DNA of 64,000 nt from Streptomyces geranii (GTDB lineage Bacteria; Actinomycetota; Actinomycetes; Streptomycetales; Streptomycetaceae). Shown here one piece after another: positions 24,619 through 32,938 of the stretch (position 1 is its first letter; every line of letters starts with the position of its first letter). A program made the translations under genes and the position numbers. The notes under the pieces are model-generated. The model was not told the origin of the DNA. It searched no databases and was given only the letters and a program-made list of their open reading frames with translations. The stretch lies in the NCBI RefSeq assembly GCF_002954775.1, contig NZ_KZ672952.1, positions 500,883 to 564,882 on the forward strand. The letters run 5' to 3'.

Positions 24619-26109
24619 CTACGCGCGGATGAAGACGTTCTTGGTCTGCAGGAACTCGTACAGGCCCTCCTTGCCGCCTTCCCTCCCGTAGCCGCTCTGC
24701 TTGTAGCCGCCGAAGGGGGCGCCCGGCGGCTGGCCCGAGGCGCCGTTGACGAGCACGGTGCCGGACCGGAGCAGGGGCACGAGGCGCTGCACGCGGGACA
24801 CGTCGCGGGTCTGCAGGGCCGTACCGAGGCCGTACGGCGTGGAGTTGGCGAGTTCGACCGCCTCGTCCTCGTCGGCGAAGGGGATGATCGACAGCACCGG
24901 GCCGAACACCTCGTGCCGGGCCACCTCGCTGTCCGGGTCGACGTCGGCGAGGACCGTGGGGTCGATGAAGTAGCCCTCGCGGTTGTCCGGGGGCAGGGTG
25001 GCGGGGTCGGTGGCGTGGCCGCCCGCGACCAACCGGCTGTGCTTGGCGGCGCGTTCGATGATGCCGAGGACGCGTTCGTGGGCCGCCCCGCCGACGACCG
25101 GGCCGAGTGCCGTCGCCCGGTCGAAGGGGTCTCCGACGCGCAGGGCGGTGGCTGCGGCGGCGGTGGCGGCGACCGCGCGGTCGTAGATGTCGCGGTGGAC
25201 CAGCATGCGGGTGGTGAGGTTGCAGCCCTGGCCGGAGAGGGTGAAGCAGGAGCGGACGGTCTCGGTGACGGCCTCGTCCAGGTCGGCGTCTGGGAAGACC
25301 AAGTTGGCTGTCTTGCCGCCGAGTTCGAGCAGCACCGGTTTGAGGGTGTCGCGGGCCGCGTCGAGGATCTTCCTCGCGGTCGGGATGCCCCCTGTGAAGG
25401 AGATCTTCGCGACGTCGGGGTGCCGGACCAGGTGCTCACCGGCCTCGGGGCCGCCCGGCAGAACGTGCAGGACGCCTGGCGGCAGCCCGGCCTCCAGGGC
25501 GATCTGCGCGAACCTGGCGACGGTGAAGGGGGCCAGGTCGGGGGCCTTGACGACGACGCAGTTGCCCGCCGCGAGCGCGGGCGCGATCTTCATGCCGACC
25601 GACATGATCGGACCGTTCCAGGTGAGGATGGTGCCGATGACGCCGTACGGCTCCGGGACCGTGTAGTCGAGTCCGGGTACGAGACGCGGGCTGAGCGGGA
25701 CGGTCGCGCCCTCGATCTTGTCGGCCCAGCCCGCGTAGTAGCCGAACCAGCCCGCCGACAGCTGGGCCAGCGCCGCCGACGTGCCGAAGGGGACGCCGAG
25801 TTCGAGCGTGTTGAGCCGCCCGAGTTCCGGTACGCGCTCCAGCATCAGGTCCTCCACCCGCTGGAGGATGCGGCGCCGACGGTCCGGGGACAGGGCCCGC
25901 CACTCGGGGAAGGCCTTCTTGGCGGCGGCGACGGCCGCGTCGACCTCCGGCGGTCCGGCGAGGAGGACGGTGCCGTTTACGCGGGCGGTGGCGGGGTTGA
26001 TGTGGTCGCGTGGTCCGGCGGACGTGTGGTCGAGCCAGTTGCCGTCTATGAGCGGGCCGGTGGTGCCGAGGTCGTGGGAGAGGGGGGTGGTTGGTGAGGA
26101 GGGGGTCAT
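24619..26109 (-). CDS. NAD(P)-dependent aldehyde dehydrogenase
   Basis: A 496-residue ALDH of normal length. Catalytic C296 (SGQGCNLTTR), E262 (LLELGGKTAN) and the cofactor-binding TWNGPIM and FTGGIPTARK motifs are present. The start is the ATG at 26109; the open frame upstream only reads through decayed sequence. It oxidises an aldehyde to an acid. In this operon it would be the third step after P450 hydroxylation and alcohol oxidation by the SDRs. Confidence 0.92.
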   Translation of the reverse strand: MTPSSPTTPLSHDLGTTGPLIDGNWLDHTSAGPRDHINPATARVNGTVLLAGPPEVDAAVAAAKKAFPEWRALSPDRRRRILQRVEDLMLERVPELGRLNTLELGVPFGTSAALAQLSAGWFGYYAGWADKIEGATVPLSPRLVPGLDYTVPEPYGVIGTILTWNGPIMSVGMKIAPALAAGNCVVVKAPDLAPFTVARFAQIALEAGLPPGVLHVLPGGPEAGEHLVRHPDVAKISFTGGIPTARKILDAARDTLKPVLLELGGKTANLVFPDADLDEAVTETVRSCFTLSGQGCNLTTRMLVHRDIYDRAVAATAAAATALRVGDPFDRATALGPVVGGAAHERVLGIIERAAKHSRLVAGGHATDPATLPPDNREGYFIDPTVLADVDPDSEVARHEVFGPVLSIIPFADEDEAVELANSTPYGLGTALQTRDVSRVQRLVPLLRSGTVLVNGASGQPPGAPFGGYKQSGYGREGGKEGLYEFLQTKNVFIRA

Positions 26110-26679
26110 GTGGGTGCCGCCTTGGGGTGGTCCGGAGGGGGTCGGTCGGCTACGTCTGGCTACGGCCGACTGGGCGGGGCGGGGCAAGAGGGTGTGCGTG
26201 GCGGCAGTGGGGGTGCGAGCGGGTCGGTGCCGAAGGGCCGGGCGGTGGCGGCGACATCGAGCAGCAAGCCGCCGTCCTTGTGCCGCAGCGGCAGGGCCTG
26301 CGCAGGCCGTCGGAGTCGAAGCCGGACGCGGCTCGGCTGCCGCCGGTGCCGAGGCCAGGCACTTGGCGGCCACCGTGCTGTCCGTGCCGAGCCTGTCGGC
26401 GAGGGTGAGAAGGATGAGGGTGGCCGCTGCGGGTGACACGAAGTCGTCGAGCAGTTCCGCGAGTTGGCCACTGCCTGGCCGGCGGGCCCAGGTGGACGAC
26501 CGGGTCGGCGTAGGTGTCGAGCAGCGGCCGGTGCCGCTCGACGTCCGCTTCCCGCCCGCCCGTGGGCCACCGAGCCAGCCAACCACGCCTAACGGCCCGC
26601 GCTCTCGCTGCGACACCCCCTCCGCCACTGACCGGCAGCGTGTCCACGACGGCGACGCCCCGGTCGGCGCCCGTGGACC
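26110..26679 (-). pseudogene. Decayed gene inside the catabolic operon
   Basis: There is no intact frame. Pieces with plausible coding character shift between minus-strand frames: DVERHRPLLDTYADPVVHL near 26460-26550, QLAELLDDFVSPAAATLILL near 26400-26460, and PLRHKDGGLLLDVAATARPF near 26230-26300. I cannot assign a family. Frameshifts separate the pieces, which suggests a recently lost gene between the SDR and ALDH genes. Confidence 0.45.
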
Positions 26680-27459
26680 TCACAGCCGGGTGACCCAGCC
26701 GCCGTCGACACTGATCACCTGCCCGTTGATCCACTCCCCCGCCGGGGAGGCGAGCAACAGCAGGGTCCCCAGGAGGTCTTCCGCGGGCGCCGACTTCTTG
26801 CCCGGGATCGTGGCCGCGAGGGCCGCGCGTGCGGGGTGGTCGGCGGGCAGGCTGCGTAGGCCTGGTTCGTTGTCGACCAGGCCGGGGGCGATGGCGTTGA
26901 CGTTGATGCCGAGCGGGCCCAGGGAGCGGGCCAGGCCGACGGTGATGTTGACCAGGGCGAGTTTGCTGACGCTGTAGATGCCGCCGCCCAGGAAGGCGCC
27001 TGCGGAGGCCTGGTTGATGATGCGTCCGCCGCCGCGCTCGGTCATGGAGGCCTTCACTGCGCCCGCGCAGATGACCGCGCCCAGGACGTTGACGCGCATC
27101 ACACGGTCGAACCACTCCGTGGGCAGGTCCAGGATGTCGACCTGGGGGATCTCCGCCATCAGCGCGGCGTTGTTCACCAGGATGTCGATGCCCCCGAAGG
27201 CGGCGGTCGTCTTCGCGGCCAGGTCGGCGGCGGAGGTGCGGTCGGTGATGTCCACCCGTACGCCGAGCGCGCGCAGGCCGTCGGAGGCCAGGGCTTCGGC
27301 CGCCTGCTCCGCGCGTTCGCCGTCGAGGTCGGCGAGGACGACGGCGGCTCCGGCCTCGGCCAGCGCGCGGCCGTAGACGCGGCCGATGGCTCCGGCGCCG
27401 CCGGTGACGACGGCGACCCTGCCGTCCAGGCGGAGCCGGTCGATCGTGCTGCTGCTCAT
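26680..27459 (-). CDS. SDR-family oxidoreductase
   Basis: A 259-residue classical short-chain dehydrogenase. TGGAGAIG is the nucleotide motif, LVNNAALMAE the NNAG region and YSVSKLAL the catalytic Tyr/Lys. A conserved SDR C-end, GQVISVDGGW, follows. Its ATG overlaps the stop of the next upstream SDR gene (ATGA), so it belongs to the P450 operon. It probably oxidises a secondary alcohol or 3-hydroxyacyl intermediate. The substrate is unknown. Confidence 0.88.
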   Translation of the reverse strand: MSSSTIDRLRLDGRVAVVTGGAGAIGRVYGRALAEAGAAVVLADLDGERAEQAAEALASDGLRALGVRVDITDRTSAADLAAKTTAAFGGIDILVNNAALMAEIPQVDILDLPTEWFDRVMRVNVLGAVICAGAVKASMTERGGGRIINQASAGAFLGGGIYSVSKLALVNITVGLARSLGPLGINVNAIAPGLVDNEPGLRSLPADHPARAALAATIPGKKSAPAEDLLGTLLLLASPAGEWINGQVISVDGGWVTRL

Positions 27460-28256
27460 GGGGCGTTCCCTCCCTCGGGGGCCTGTGTGCGGCGGGCCAG
27501 GTAGGCGTCGATGTCGGCGCCGTGTTCGCGCAGTTCCTCGGCTGCCTCCGGTGCGGTGAGGATGAGGAAGCGGTTCTCGGCGACGCCGTCCGCGACGAGT
27601 TCGCCGACCGACTCGGCGTCCAGGACCGGGAATTGGGGCCCTCGCGGTGGCGCGGGCTGCCCGTAGAAGGCGATCTGCTCGACGATGTTGGTGGCGACTC
27701 CGGCCGGGCAGAGGCAGGAGACGCCGATGCCGCGTGGGCGCAGGTACAGGGCGAGGGCCTCGGACAGGCCGACGACGGCGTGTTTGGTCGCGGTGTACGG
27801 CAGCCGGTCGTAGCCGTAGGGCAACAGGCCTGCCGTGGAGGCGGTGTTGACCACATGCCCCGAGCCCTGCGCCAACAGGACCGGCAGGAATACGAGGTTG
27901 CTGCGGACGATGCCCAACAGGTTGACGTCGACGACGCGTTGCCACGCCTCCAGGGGGATCTCCTCGGCCGGTCCGACGGCCAGGATGCCGACGTTGTTCA
28001 TGACGAGGTCGATGCGGCCGAAGTGGTCGAGGGCCAGTTTCCGTACGGCTTCCAGGTCGTCGAGGCTCGTGACGTCGCACGTCGCGGGCACCGCCCGGTC
28101 ACCGAGTTCGTCCGCGACGGCGGACGCCCGTTCGTCGACCAGGTCGGTGACGACGACGCGTACCGCGCGCCGGGCGAAGGCGTGGGCTGCGGCTCGGCCG
28201 ATGCCGCTGCCCGCGCCGGTGATCACGGCGACGGCGTCGCGCGGTTCGATGCTCAT
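27456..28256 (-). CDS. SDR-family oxidoreductase
   Basis: A 266-residue classical SDR. TGAGSGIG is the nucleotide motif, MNNVGILA the NNAG region and YTATKHAV the catalytic motif. The later part (PAGVATNIVEQIAF) and the extended C-terminus resemble SDRs that act on bulky alcohols or ketones. Both of its ends overlap neighbours by four bases (ATGA), with the ferredoxin gene upstream and another SDR gene downstream. This gives tight translational coupling. Confidence 0.87.
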   Translation of the reverse strand: MSIEPRDAVAVITGAGSGIGRAAAHAFARRAVRVVVTDLVDERASAVADELGDRAVPATCDVTSLDDLEAVRKLALDHFGRIDLVMNNVGILAVGPAEEIPLEAWQRVVDVNLLGIVRSNLVFLPVLLAQGSGHVVNTASTAGLLPYGYDRLPYTATKHAVVGLSEALALYLRPRGIGVSCLCPAGVATNIVEQIAFYGQPAPPRGPQFPVLDAESVGELVADGVAENRFLILTAPEAAEELREHGADIDAYLARRTQAPEGGNAP

Positions 28257-28504
28257 CGCGGGGCCGCCTGCGGGAGTTCGGGCGGGAAGACCCGCTCGCC
28301 GGTGTCGGCGTCCGTGATGGCGATGGCCTCGATCGGGCAGGACTCGGCCACCTCCAGCACGTCCTCCGACGCGGGCAGCGTGGCCGACCTCGCGCGTCCC
28401 TGCCCGCGCTCGTCGAGTTCGAACCGCTCGGGCGCGGAGGCCGCGCACAGTCCCGTGCGGACACACAGCCGGGTGTCGACGGCGACACTCCACCGGTCGC
28501 TCAT
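28253..28504 (-). CDS. [3Fe-4S] ferredoxin, P450 partner
   Basis: An 83-residue ferredoxin. Three cluster cysteines are visible, C14 and C20 (LCVRTGLC) and C56 (ESCPIEA). The middle Cys of a 4Fe site is absent, so a 3Fe-4S cluster is expected. This type feeds electrons to bacterial P450s. The gene is coupled to the P450 gene by ATGA. No ferredoxin reductase gene lies nearby, so a housekeeping reductase must serve. Confidence 0.9.
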   Translation of the reverse strand: MSDRWSVAVDTRLCVRTGLCAASAPERFELDERGQGRARSATLPASEDVLEVAESCPIEAIAITDADTGERVFPPELPQAAPR

Positions 28505-29697
28505 CCTCGGGCTCCCTCGACGACCAGCGGCAGCGTCTTCCAGCCCCGGACGGTCGAGGTCTGCGCGAGTTCCGCGTGCTCCCAGTCCACGTCCCAGCCG
28601 GGGAACCGCTGGAGGATCTCCTCCGCCGCCACCCGGCCCTCCAGCCGGGCAAGTGCCGCGCCCAGGCAGTAGTGGGCGCCGACGCCGAAGCTCAGATGCT
28701 GGGTGACCCGGTGGATGTCGAAGCGGTCCGGGTCGTCGAAGCGCCGGGGGTCGCGGTTGGCGGCGGCCTGGATGAAGAGGATGGCGCTGCCCGCCGGCAC
28801 CGTACGGCCGTACAGCTCCACGTCCTTGGTGACATGGCGGGCCGTGAAGGGGCCGGTCGGCTCGAAGCGCAGTACCTCCTCGATCGCGTTGGGGACGAGC
28901 GACAGGTCGGCGGCCAACTCCCGGCGCGCTTGCGGGTATCGGGCCATCAGCGCGCCGAACCAGCCGATGAGCCGGCCCGTCGTCTCGTTTCCCGCACCGG
29001 CGACCACCGAGCAGTAGGTGAGAACCTCCTCGTCGGTGAGCGTGCGCCGGACGCCCTTCTCGTCCTCGAACTCAGCGGTCATCAGCTCGGTCATGAGATC
29101 GTCGGAGGGATGCTTCTTGCGCCACTCGATGTAGTCGCGGAAGGCGTCCGTGCTGAGGATGTCCTCCTCATTGATCTTGCCGCCGTCCACGGTGTTCAGC
29201 GTCTCGTCGGTGCGGTCACGGATCGCGGGCTGGTCGGCCTCCGGGATGCCCAGCAGCATCCCGATCACCCGCATCGGCAGCTCGGCGCCCACGGCCTCGA
29301 CGAGGTCGAAGCGGTCGGCGCCGGTCACCGGCTCCAACGCGCGTCGGCAGAAAGCCCGTACGCGCGGCTCCAGAGCGGCGAGCCGGCGAGGTGTGAACAG
29401 CTTGGCGAGCAGCCGGCGGTGGATGTCGTGGACCGGCGGGTCCTCGAAGATGAGGGTGCCTGGCGGGAGTTGGATGTCGGCCTGGACGATCTCCAGGATG
29501 TCGCCGCGCGCGGAGGAGAAGGTCTGCCAGTCGGCGAGGCCGCGCTGGACGTCGGCGTGACGGCTGACGGCGTAGAAGTCGTGCTGGTCGTTGTAGTAGA
29601 GGGGTGCTTCCTCGCGCAGTCGGGCGTAGAGGGGGTAGGGGTCGCGGGCCAGGGCGGGGTCGTAGGGGTCCCAGGAGAGGGTGTCTGCGGTGGTCAC
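28501..29697 (-). CDS. Cytochrome P450
   Basis: A 398-residue soluble class I P450. Heme ligand C344 lies in FGVGAHYCLGAALARLE. The I-helix reads AGAGNETTG and the ExxR motif lies in EEVLRFEPTG. HDIHRRLLAKLFTPRRL is the C-helix region. I chose the GTG at 29697, which follows GGGAG; codons further upstream lie in the spacer. It is the second gene of the TetR-controlled operon and would hydroxylate the substrate that the following dehydrogenases oxidise. Confidence 0.93.
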   Translation of the reverse strand: MTTADTLSWDPYDPALARDPYPLYARLREEAPLYYNDQHDFYAVSRHADVQRGLADWQTFSSARGDILEIVQADIQLPPGTLIFEDPPVHDIHRRLLAKLFTPRRLAALEPRVRAFCRRALEPVTGADRFDLVEAVGAELPMRVIGMLLGIPEADQPAIRDRTDETLNTVDGGKINEEDILSTDAFRDYIEWRKKHPSDDLMTELMTAEFEDEKGVRRTLTDEEVLTYCSVVAGAGNETTGRLIGWFGALMARYPQARRELAADLSLVPNAIEEVLRFEPTGPFTARHVTKDVELYGRTVPAGSAILFIQAAANRDPRRFDDPDRFDIHRVTQHLSFGVGAHYCLGAALARLEGRVAAEEILQRFPGWDVDWEHAELAQTSTVRGWKTLPLVVEGARG

Positions 29698-29722
29698 TGC
29701 CTCAACTCCCTTGACGTGACGT

Positions 29723-30559
29723 TCACTTGAGCAGAGCCCCTGCATCGATCGGCAGGGTCGCGCCGGTGATGAAGCGGGCCTCGTCGGAGGCGAGGAAGAG
29801 CACGGCGTTGCTGATGTCCACGGCCTCGACCCAGGGCGTGGGGAGCACGTGCATGCCCTGCGAGACGGCGGCGAAGTCGTCGGCGGTGGGGTTCTCCAGG
29901 TCGGGGCGGAACATCCGGTAGGTGCCCTCGTGCATCACCATCGGTGTGTTGACCTGGGTGGGGTGCAGGCTGTTGACGCGGATGCGGTGCTGCCCCAACT
30001 CCCCCGCCAGCGTGCGCATCAGGCCGACCACGCCGTGCTTGGCGGCGATGTAGTGGCCGATGTTGGCGTACCCCTTGAGGCCACCGACGGAGCTGGTCAG
30101 GATGACCGAGCCGCCCTGCCCGCCCGCGACGATGTGCGGGGTGGAGACCTTGGTGGACAGCCATACGCCGGTCAGGTTGACGTCGATCATGTCGCGCCAG
30201 GTCTTCTCGTCCATGGCGTCGAGCGTGGCGCCGTCGCTGCCCAGGCCCGCGTTGGCGACCACGATGTCCAGCCGCCCGAACTCGGCGACGCCGTCGTCCA
30301 CCGCGGACTTGAGCGCGTCGTGGTCGCGGACGTCGGCCTGTACGGCATGGATGCGCCGCCCCAGTTTCTCCACCTGGTCGACCGTCTCCGCGAGGTCCTC
30401 GGGCGTGGACATGGGGAAGGTGACGCCGTCGAGCTGCCTGCACACGTCGACGGCGATGATGTCGGCGCCCTCCTCGGCCAGCCGTACGGCATGACTGCGG
30501 CCCTGGCCGCGCGCGGCGCCGGTGATGAAAGCGACCTTGCCCTCGACTCGTCCGGGCAT
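29723..30559 (-). CDS. Mycofactocin-coupled-type SDR (carveol dehydrogenase-like)
   Basis: A 278-residue SDR with the features of the mycofactocin-associated group. TGAARGQGRSHAVRLAEEGA is followed by the DVCRQLDGVTFP...STPEDLAETVDQVE insertion. The catalytic motif is YIAAKHG. Members hold a non-exchangeable NAD and pass electrons to mycofactocin. No mycofactocin genes are in the window. It is the first gene of the operon, its start preceded by GAGG. It likely oxidises the alcohol made by the P450. Confidence 0.85.
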   Translation of the reverse strand: MPGRVEGKVAFITGAARGQGRSHAVRLAEEGADIIAVDVCRQLDGVTFPMSTPEDLAETVDQVEKLGRRIHAVQADVRDHDALKSAVDDGVAEFGRLDIVVANAGLGSDGATLDAMDEKTWRDMIDVNLTGVWLSTKVSTPHIVAGGQGGSVILTSSVGGLKGYANIGHYIAAKHGVVGLMRTLAGELGQHRIRVNSLHPTQVNTPMVMHEGTYRMFRPDLENPTADDFAAVSQGMHVLPTPWVEAVDISNAVLFLASDEARFITGATLPIDAGALLK

Positions 30560-30732
30560 GAGTGACCTCGTTTCCTGAACAGGGGTGAGAGGAGCGAGCG
30601 GGATGCGGTGGAGCGTGGTGACGGTGATGAGGGGTGACGGTGATGAGAGGGGGACGGCGCAACGGCGCTGGGGGCACGACAGCGGCGAGGGACGCGATCG
30701 ACATCGCCGACCCGGCCCGCCGTCCACCCGCA

Positions 30733-30777
30733 TGCTGAACGAGTGTTTAACACGAGTGCTGAACACCTGTTTAACAG
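30733..30777. promoter_or_regulatory. Two tandem TetR operators
   Basis: TGCTGAAC-n4-TGTTTAACA occurs twice with a 24-base period, starting at 30733 and 30757. Each copy holds a perfect short palindrome: GTGTTTAACAC at 30743-30753 and CTGTTTAACAG at 30767-30777. The sites lie just before the TetR gene and face the P450 operon. Confidence 0.72.
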
Positions 30778-30801
30778 CGCCCCACGGGGCCGTCAAGGAC
30801 A

Positions 30802-31395
30802 ATGAGCGGCATGACCGCACCTCGCCGTATGGGCACCGAGAACTCCAAGACGCGCCAGGTACTGCTCGACGTCGCCGAGCGGCTGATGCTCGACGAGGGG
30901 TACGCCTCCGTCGGGATCCGCCGGGTGGCCCGCGAGGCGGAGGTCGCCCCGGCGCTGGTCCTGTACTACTTCCGAACGCTCGACGATCTGTTCCTCGCGG
31001 TGCTGCGGCGGCGCGGCGACGAGGAGTTGGACCGGGTCGTCCGGCTGCTGGACGGCCCGCAGCCGCTGCACGCCCTGTGGCAGCTCACCGTCCACCCTGG
31101 CAACGCGCTGACCACGGAGTTCACCGCGCTGGCCAATCACCGCAAGGCGATCGGCGCCGAACTCGCCGCCCGCGCCGAGCGCTACCGCGAGACCCAGCTG
31201 GAGGCGCTCACCCGCCGCCTCACCGAGACGGGCGTGGAACTGCCCGCCGAACTCACCCCGGCCGTACTGCTCATGCTGACCAACGCCCTCGGCCGGATCC
31301 TGATGATGGAGAACGCGATGGGCATGACGACCCGGCACGCGGAGGCCCGCGAGTTCGTGGAGCGACTCCTCCAGCGCTACGAGGGCGGCGAGTGA
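30802..31395 (+). CDS. TetR-family regulator of the P450 operon
   Basis: A 197-residue TetR protein. The HTH reads GIRRVAREAEVAPALVLYYF. The helical ligand domain is large enough for a hydrophobic effector. The start may be the ATG at 30802 or the one nine bases later; AAGGA lies closer to an ideal distance for the second. Two tandem palindromes directly upstream indicate autoregulation and control of the divergent operon. Confidence 0.87.
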   Translation: MSGMTAPRRMGTENSKTRQVLLDVAERLMLDEGYASVGIRRVAREAEVAPALVLYYFRTLDDLFLAVLRRRGDEELDRVVRLLDGPQPLHALWQLTVHPGNALTTEFTALANHRKAIGAELAARAERYRETQLEALTRRLTETGVELPAELTPAVLLMLTNALGRILMMENAMGMTTRHAEAREFVERLLQRYEGGE

Positions 31396-31534
31396 ATAAA
31401 TATCAACCGCATGGTAAGTTTTGATTACTGAACTGCCGTGCGACACCGTTCCAGGCAAGCTCTGATAGCTCCACACCAACCCGGACAGTCCCAGAAAGTC
31501 CCGGACCAGCTTCGTCGAGGAGAGTGAACGCACT

Positions 31535-32158
31535 GTGGGCCAGGCCAAAACGCGTGGACCGTACGCCAAGACACCCGCCCGCAAGGCGGAGATCGTCCGG
31601 GCGGCACGCGACAGCTTCGCCGAGAAGGGCTATGCCAAGGCGTCCCTGCGTGACATCGCGGAGCGGGCCGGCATCACGCACGCCGGCCTCCTGCATCACT
31701 TCCGCAACAAGGACGAGATCCTCGCCGAGGTGCTCGCCCAGCGTGACGCGGAGGAATGGCAGCAGGGCCTGGAAGCGGTGGACGGCTTCGCCCAGCTCGC
31801 CCCCTACCTCGGCGACCTCATCCGCCACCACCAGCGGGCGCCCGAACTGATGCGCCTGTGGATCGAGTTGGCCGCCGCGGCCTCACGGGCGGATCATCCC
31901 GCCCACACCTACTTCGTCGAGCGCTACGAACGCGGACGCGTCCAGTTCGCCGACGGCCTCCGCGCCGAGGCCGCGAGCAGCGGACTGCGCGCGGACATCC
32001 GCCCGGAGAACGCGGCGGTCCTCTTCCACGCCGTGCTCACCGGGCTCCAGTTGCAGTGGGTGCTGGACCAGGACCTCGACATCGTCGGCCCGGTCACCGA
32101 CTTCGTCCGCCTGCTCACCGACCAGGGCGACGCCGAGGAGTCAGACCCCGAGGAGTGA
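31535..32158 (+). CDS. TetR-family regulator
   Basis: A 207-residue TetR protein that starts at a GTG. The HTH reads SLRDIAERAGITHAGLLHHF, and the C-terminal domain resembles the TetR_C_6 type. It follows the first TetR gene by 139 bases. The spacer contains ACCGCATGGT within a T/A-rich stretch near 31410, a possible operator. Its target is not evident. It may regulate a transport or catabolic gene elsewhere. Confidence 0.85.
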   Translation: MGQAKTRGPYAKTPARKAEIVRAARDSFAEKGYAKASLRDIAERAGITHAGLLHHFRNKDEILAEVLAQRDAEEWQQGLEAVDGFAQLAPYLGDLIRHHQRAPELMRLWIELAAAASRADHPAHTYFVERYERGRVQFADGLRAEAASSGLRADIRPENAAVLFHAVLTGLQLQWVLDQDLDIVGPVTDFVRLLTDQGDAEESDPEE

Positions 32159-32236
32159 GAGGCCAAGGAGTGAGAGGCTGACGCCCGTCGGATCACCGCA
32201 GGGCGGTGTCAGTGGGCGGCGGTAGCCTCCCGTGCC

Positions 32237-32920
32237 ATGAACAGTGCGACCTCACCGGCGGGTTACCGCCTCATCACCGTCGCCGAGGCGGAGTCGCGTT
32301 TCGCCGCCGGCTCCGATCTCCAGTATCCGTACGAGGAGTTCGCGGACGAGCAGGAGATCCGCCTGTACGAGGGTGGTCTGCACGTCGCCGGGAATCTGGA
32401 GCGGGCCGGCGACGGCGACTGGTCGCCGTGCAACGTGATCGTGGACGGTGATCTGACCGTCGACGGGGACATCGAGTGGTGGGACTCCGCCGGGGGCAAC
32501 TTCCTGCTGGTCACGGGCGATGTGCGGGTCCGCAATGTGCTGCTTTCGGGCTGCCCGGACGTCGTGTTCCGCGGCGACCTCACCGCCACCGGGAGCGTGC
32601 AGGGGCACCACGGCGACGACGGCGGCTCTCTGACGGTCAAGGGACTGGTGCGCGCCCAGGCCGTGATCAGCACCCTGTACTTCTGCCTGGACTTCGCCCG
32701 GCAACCGGAGGCCCTGGTCGTCGGCGACCGGTACCGCACCACCTGCCAGGTCGACTTCACCACGGACGAGCTGGACGACATCGTGCTGCCCGAACTGCTC
32801 GACGGCGACGACCGGGCCGACGAGCAGAAGATCGGCGAGGCCTTGCGCGCGGGCCTGCCCGTCCTGCGTTCCGGCATACGCGGGACACGTACCGTGTCGG
32901 CGGAGAAGGCGACCGAGTGA
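32237..32920 (+). CDS. Bactofilin-like beta-helix protein
   Basis: A 227-residue protein with a right-handed beta-helix character between about residues 45 and 150. The repeating pattern is LHVAGNLERAG, VIVDGDLTVDGDIEW, LVTGDVRVRNVLLSG and VVFRGDLTATGSVQG. This is the polymer-forming cytoskeletal protein pattern. No membrane segment or signal is seen. The C-terminal 60 residues are acidic and probably helical. It stands alone between a TetR gene and a convergent HD gene. Confidence 0.7.
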   Translation: MNSATSPAGYRLITVAEAESRFAAGSDLQYPYEEFADEQEIRLYEGGLHVAGNLERAGDGDWSPCNVIVDGDLTVDGDIEWWDSAGGNFLLVTGDVRVRNVLLSGCPDVVFRGDLTATGSVQGHHGDDGGSLTVKGLVRAQAVISTLYFCLDFARQPEALVVGDRYRTTCQVDFTTDELDDIVLPELLDGDDRADEQKIGEALRAGLPVLRSGIRGTRTVSAEKATE

Positions 32921-32938
32921 GCAGCACCCACCCGCCAG

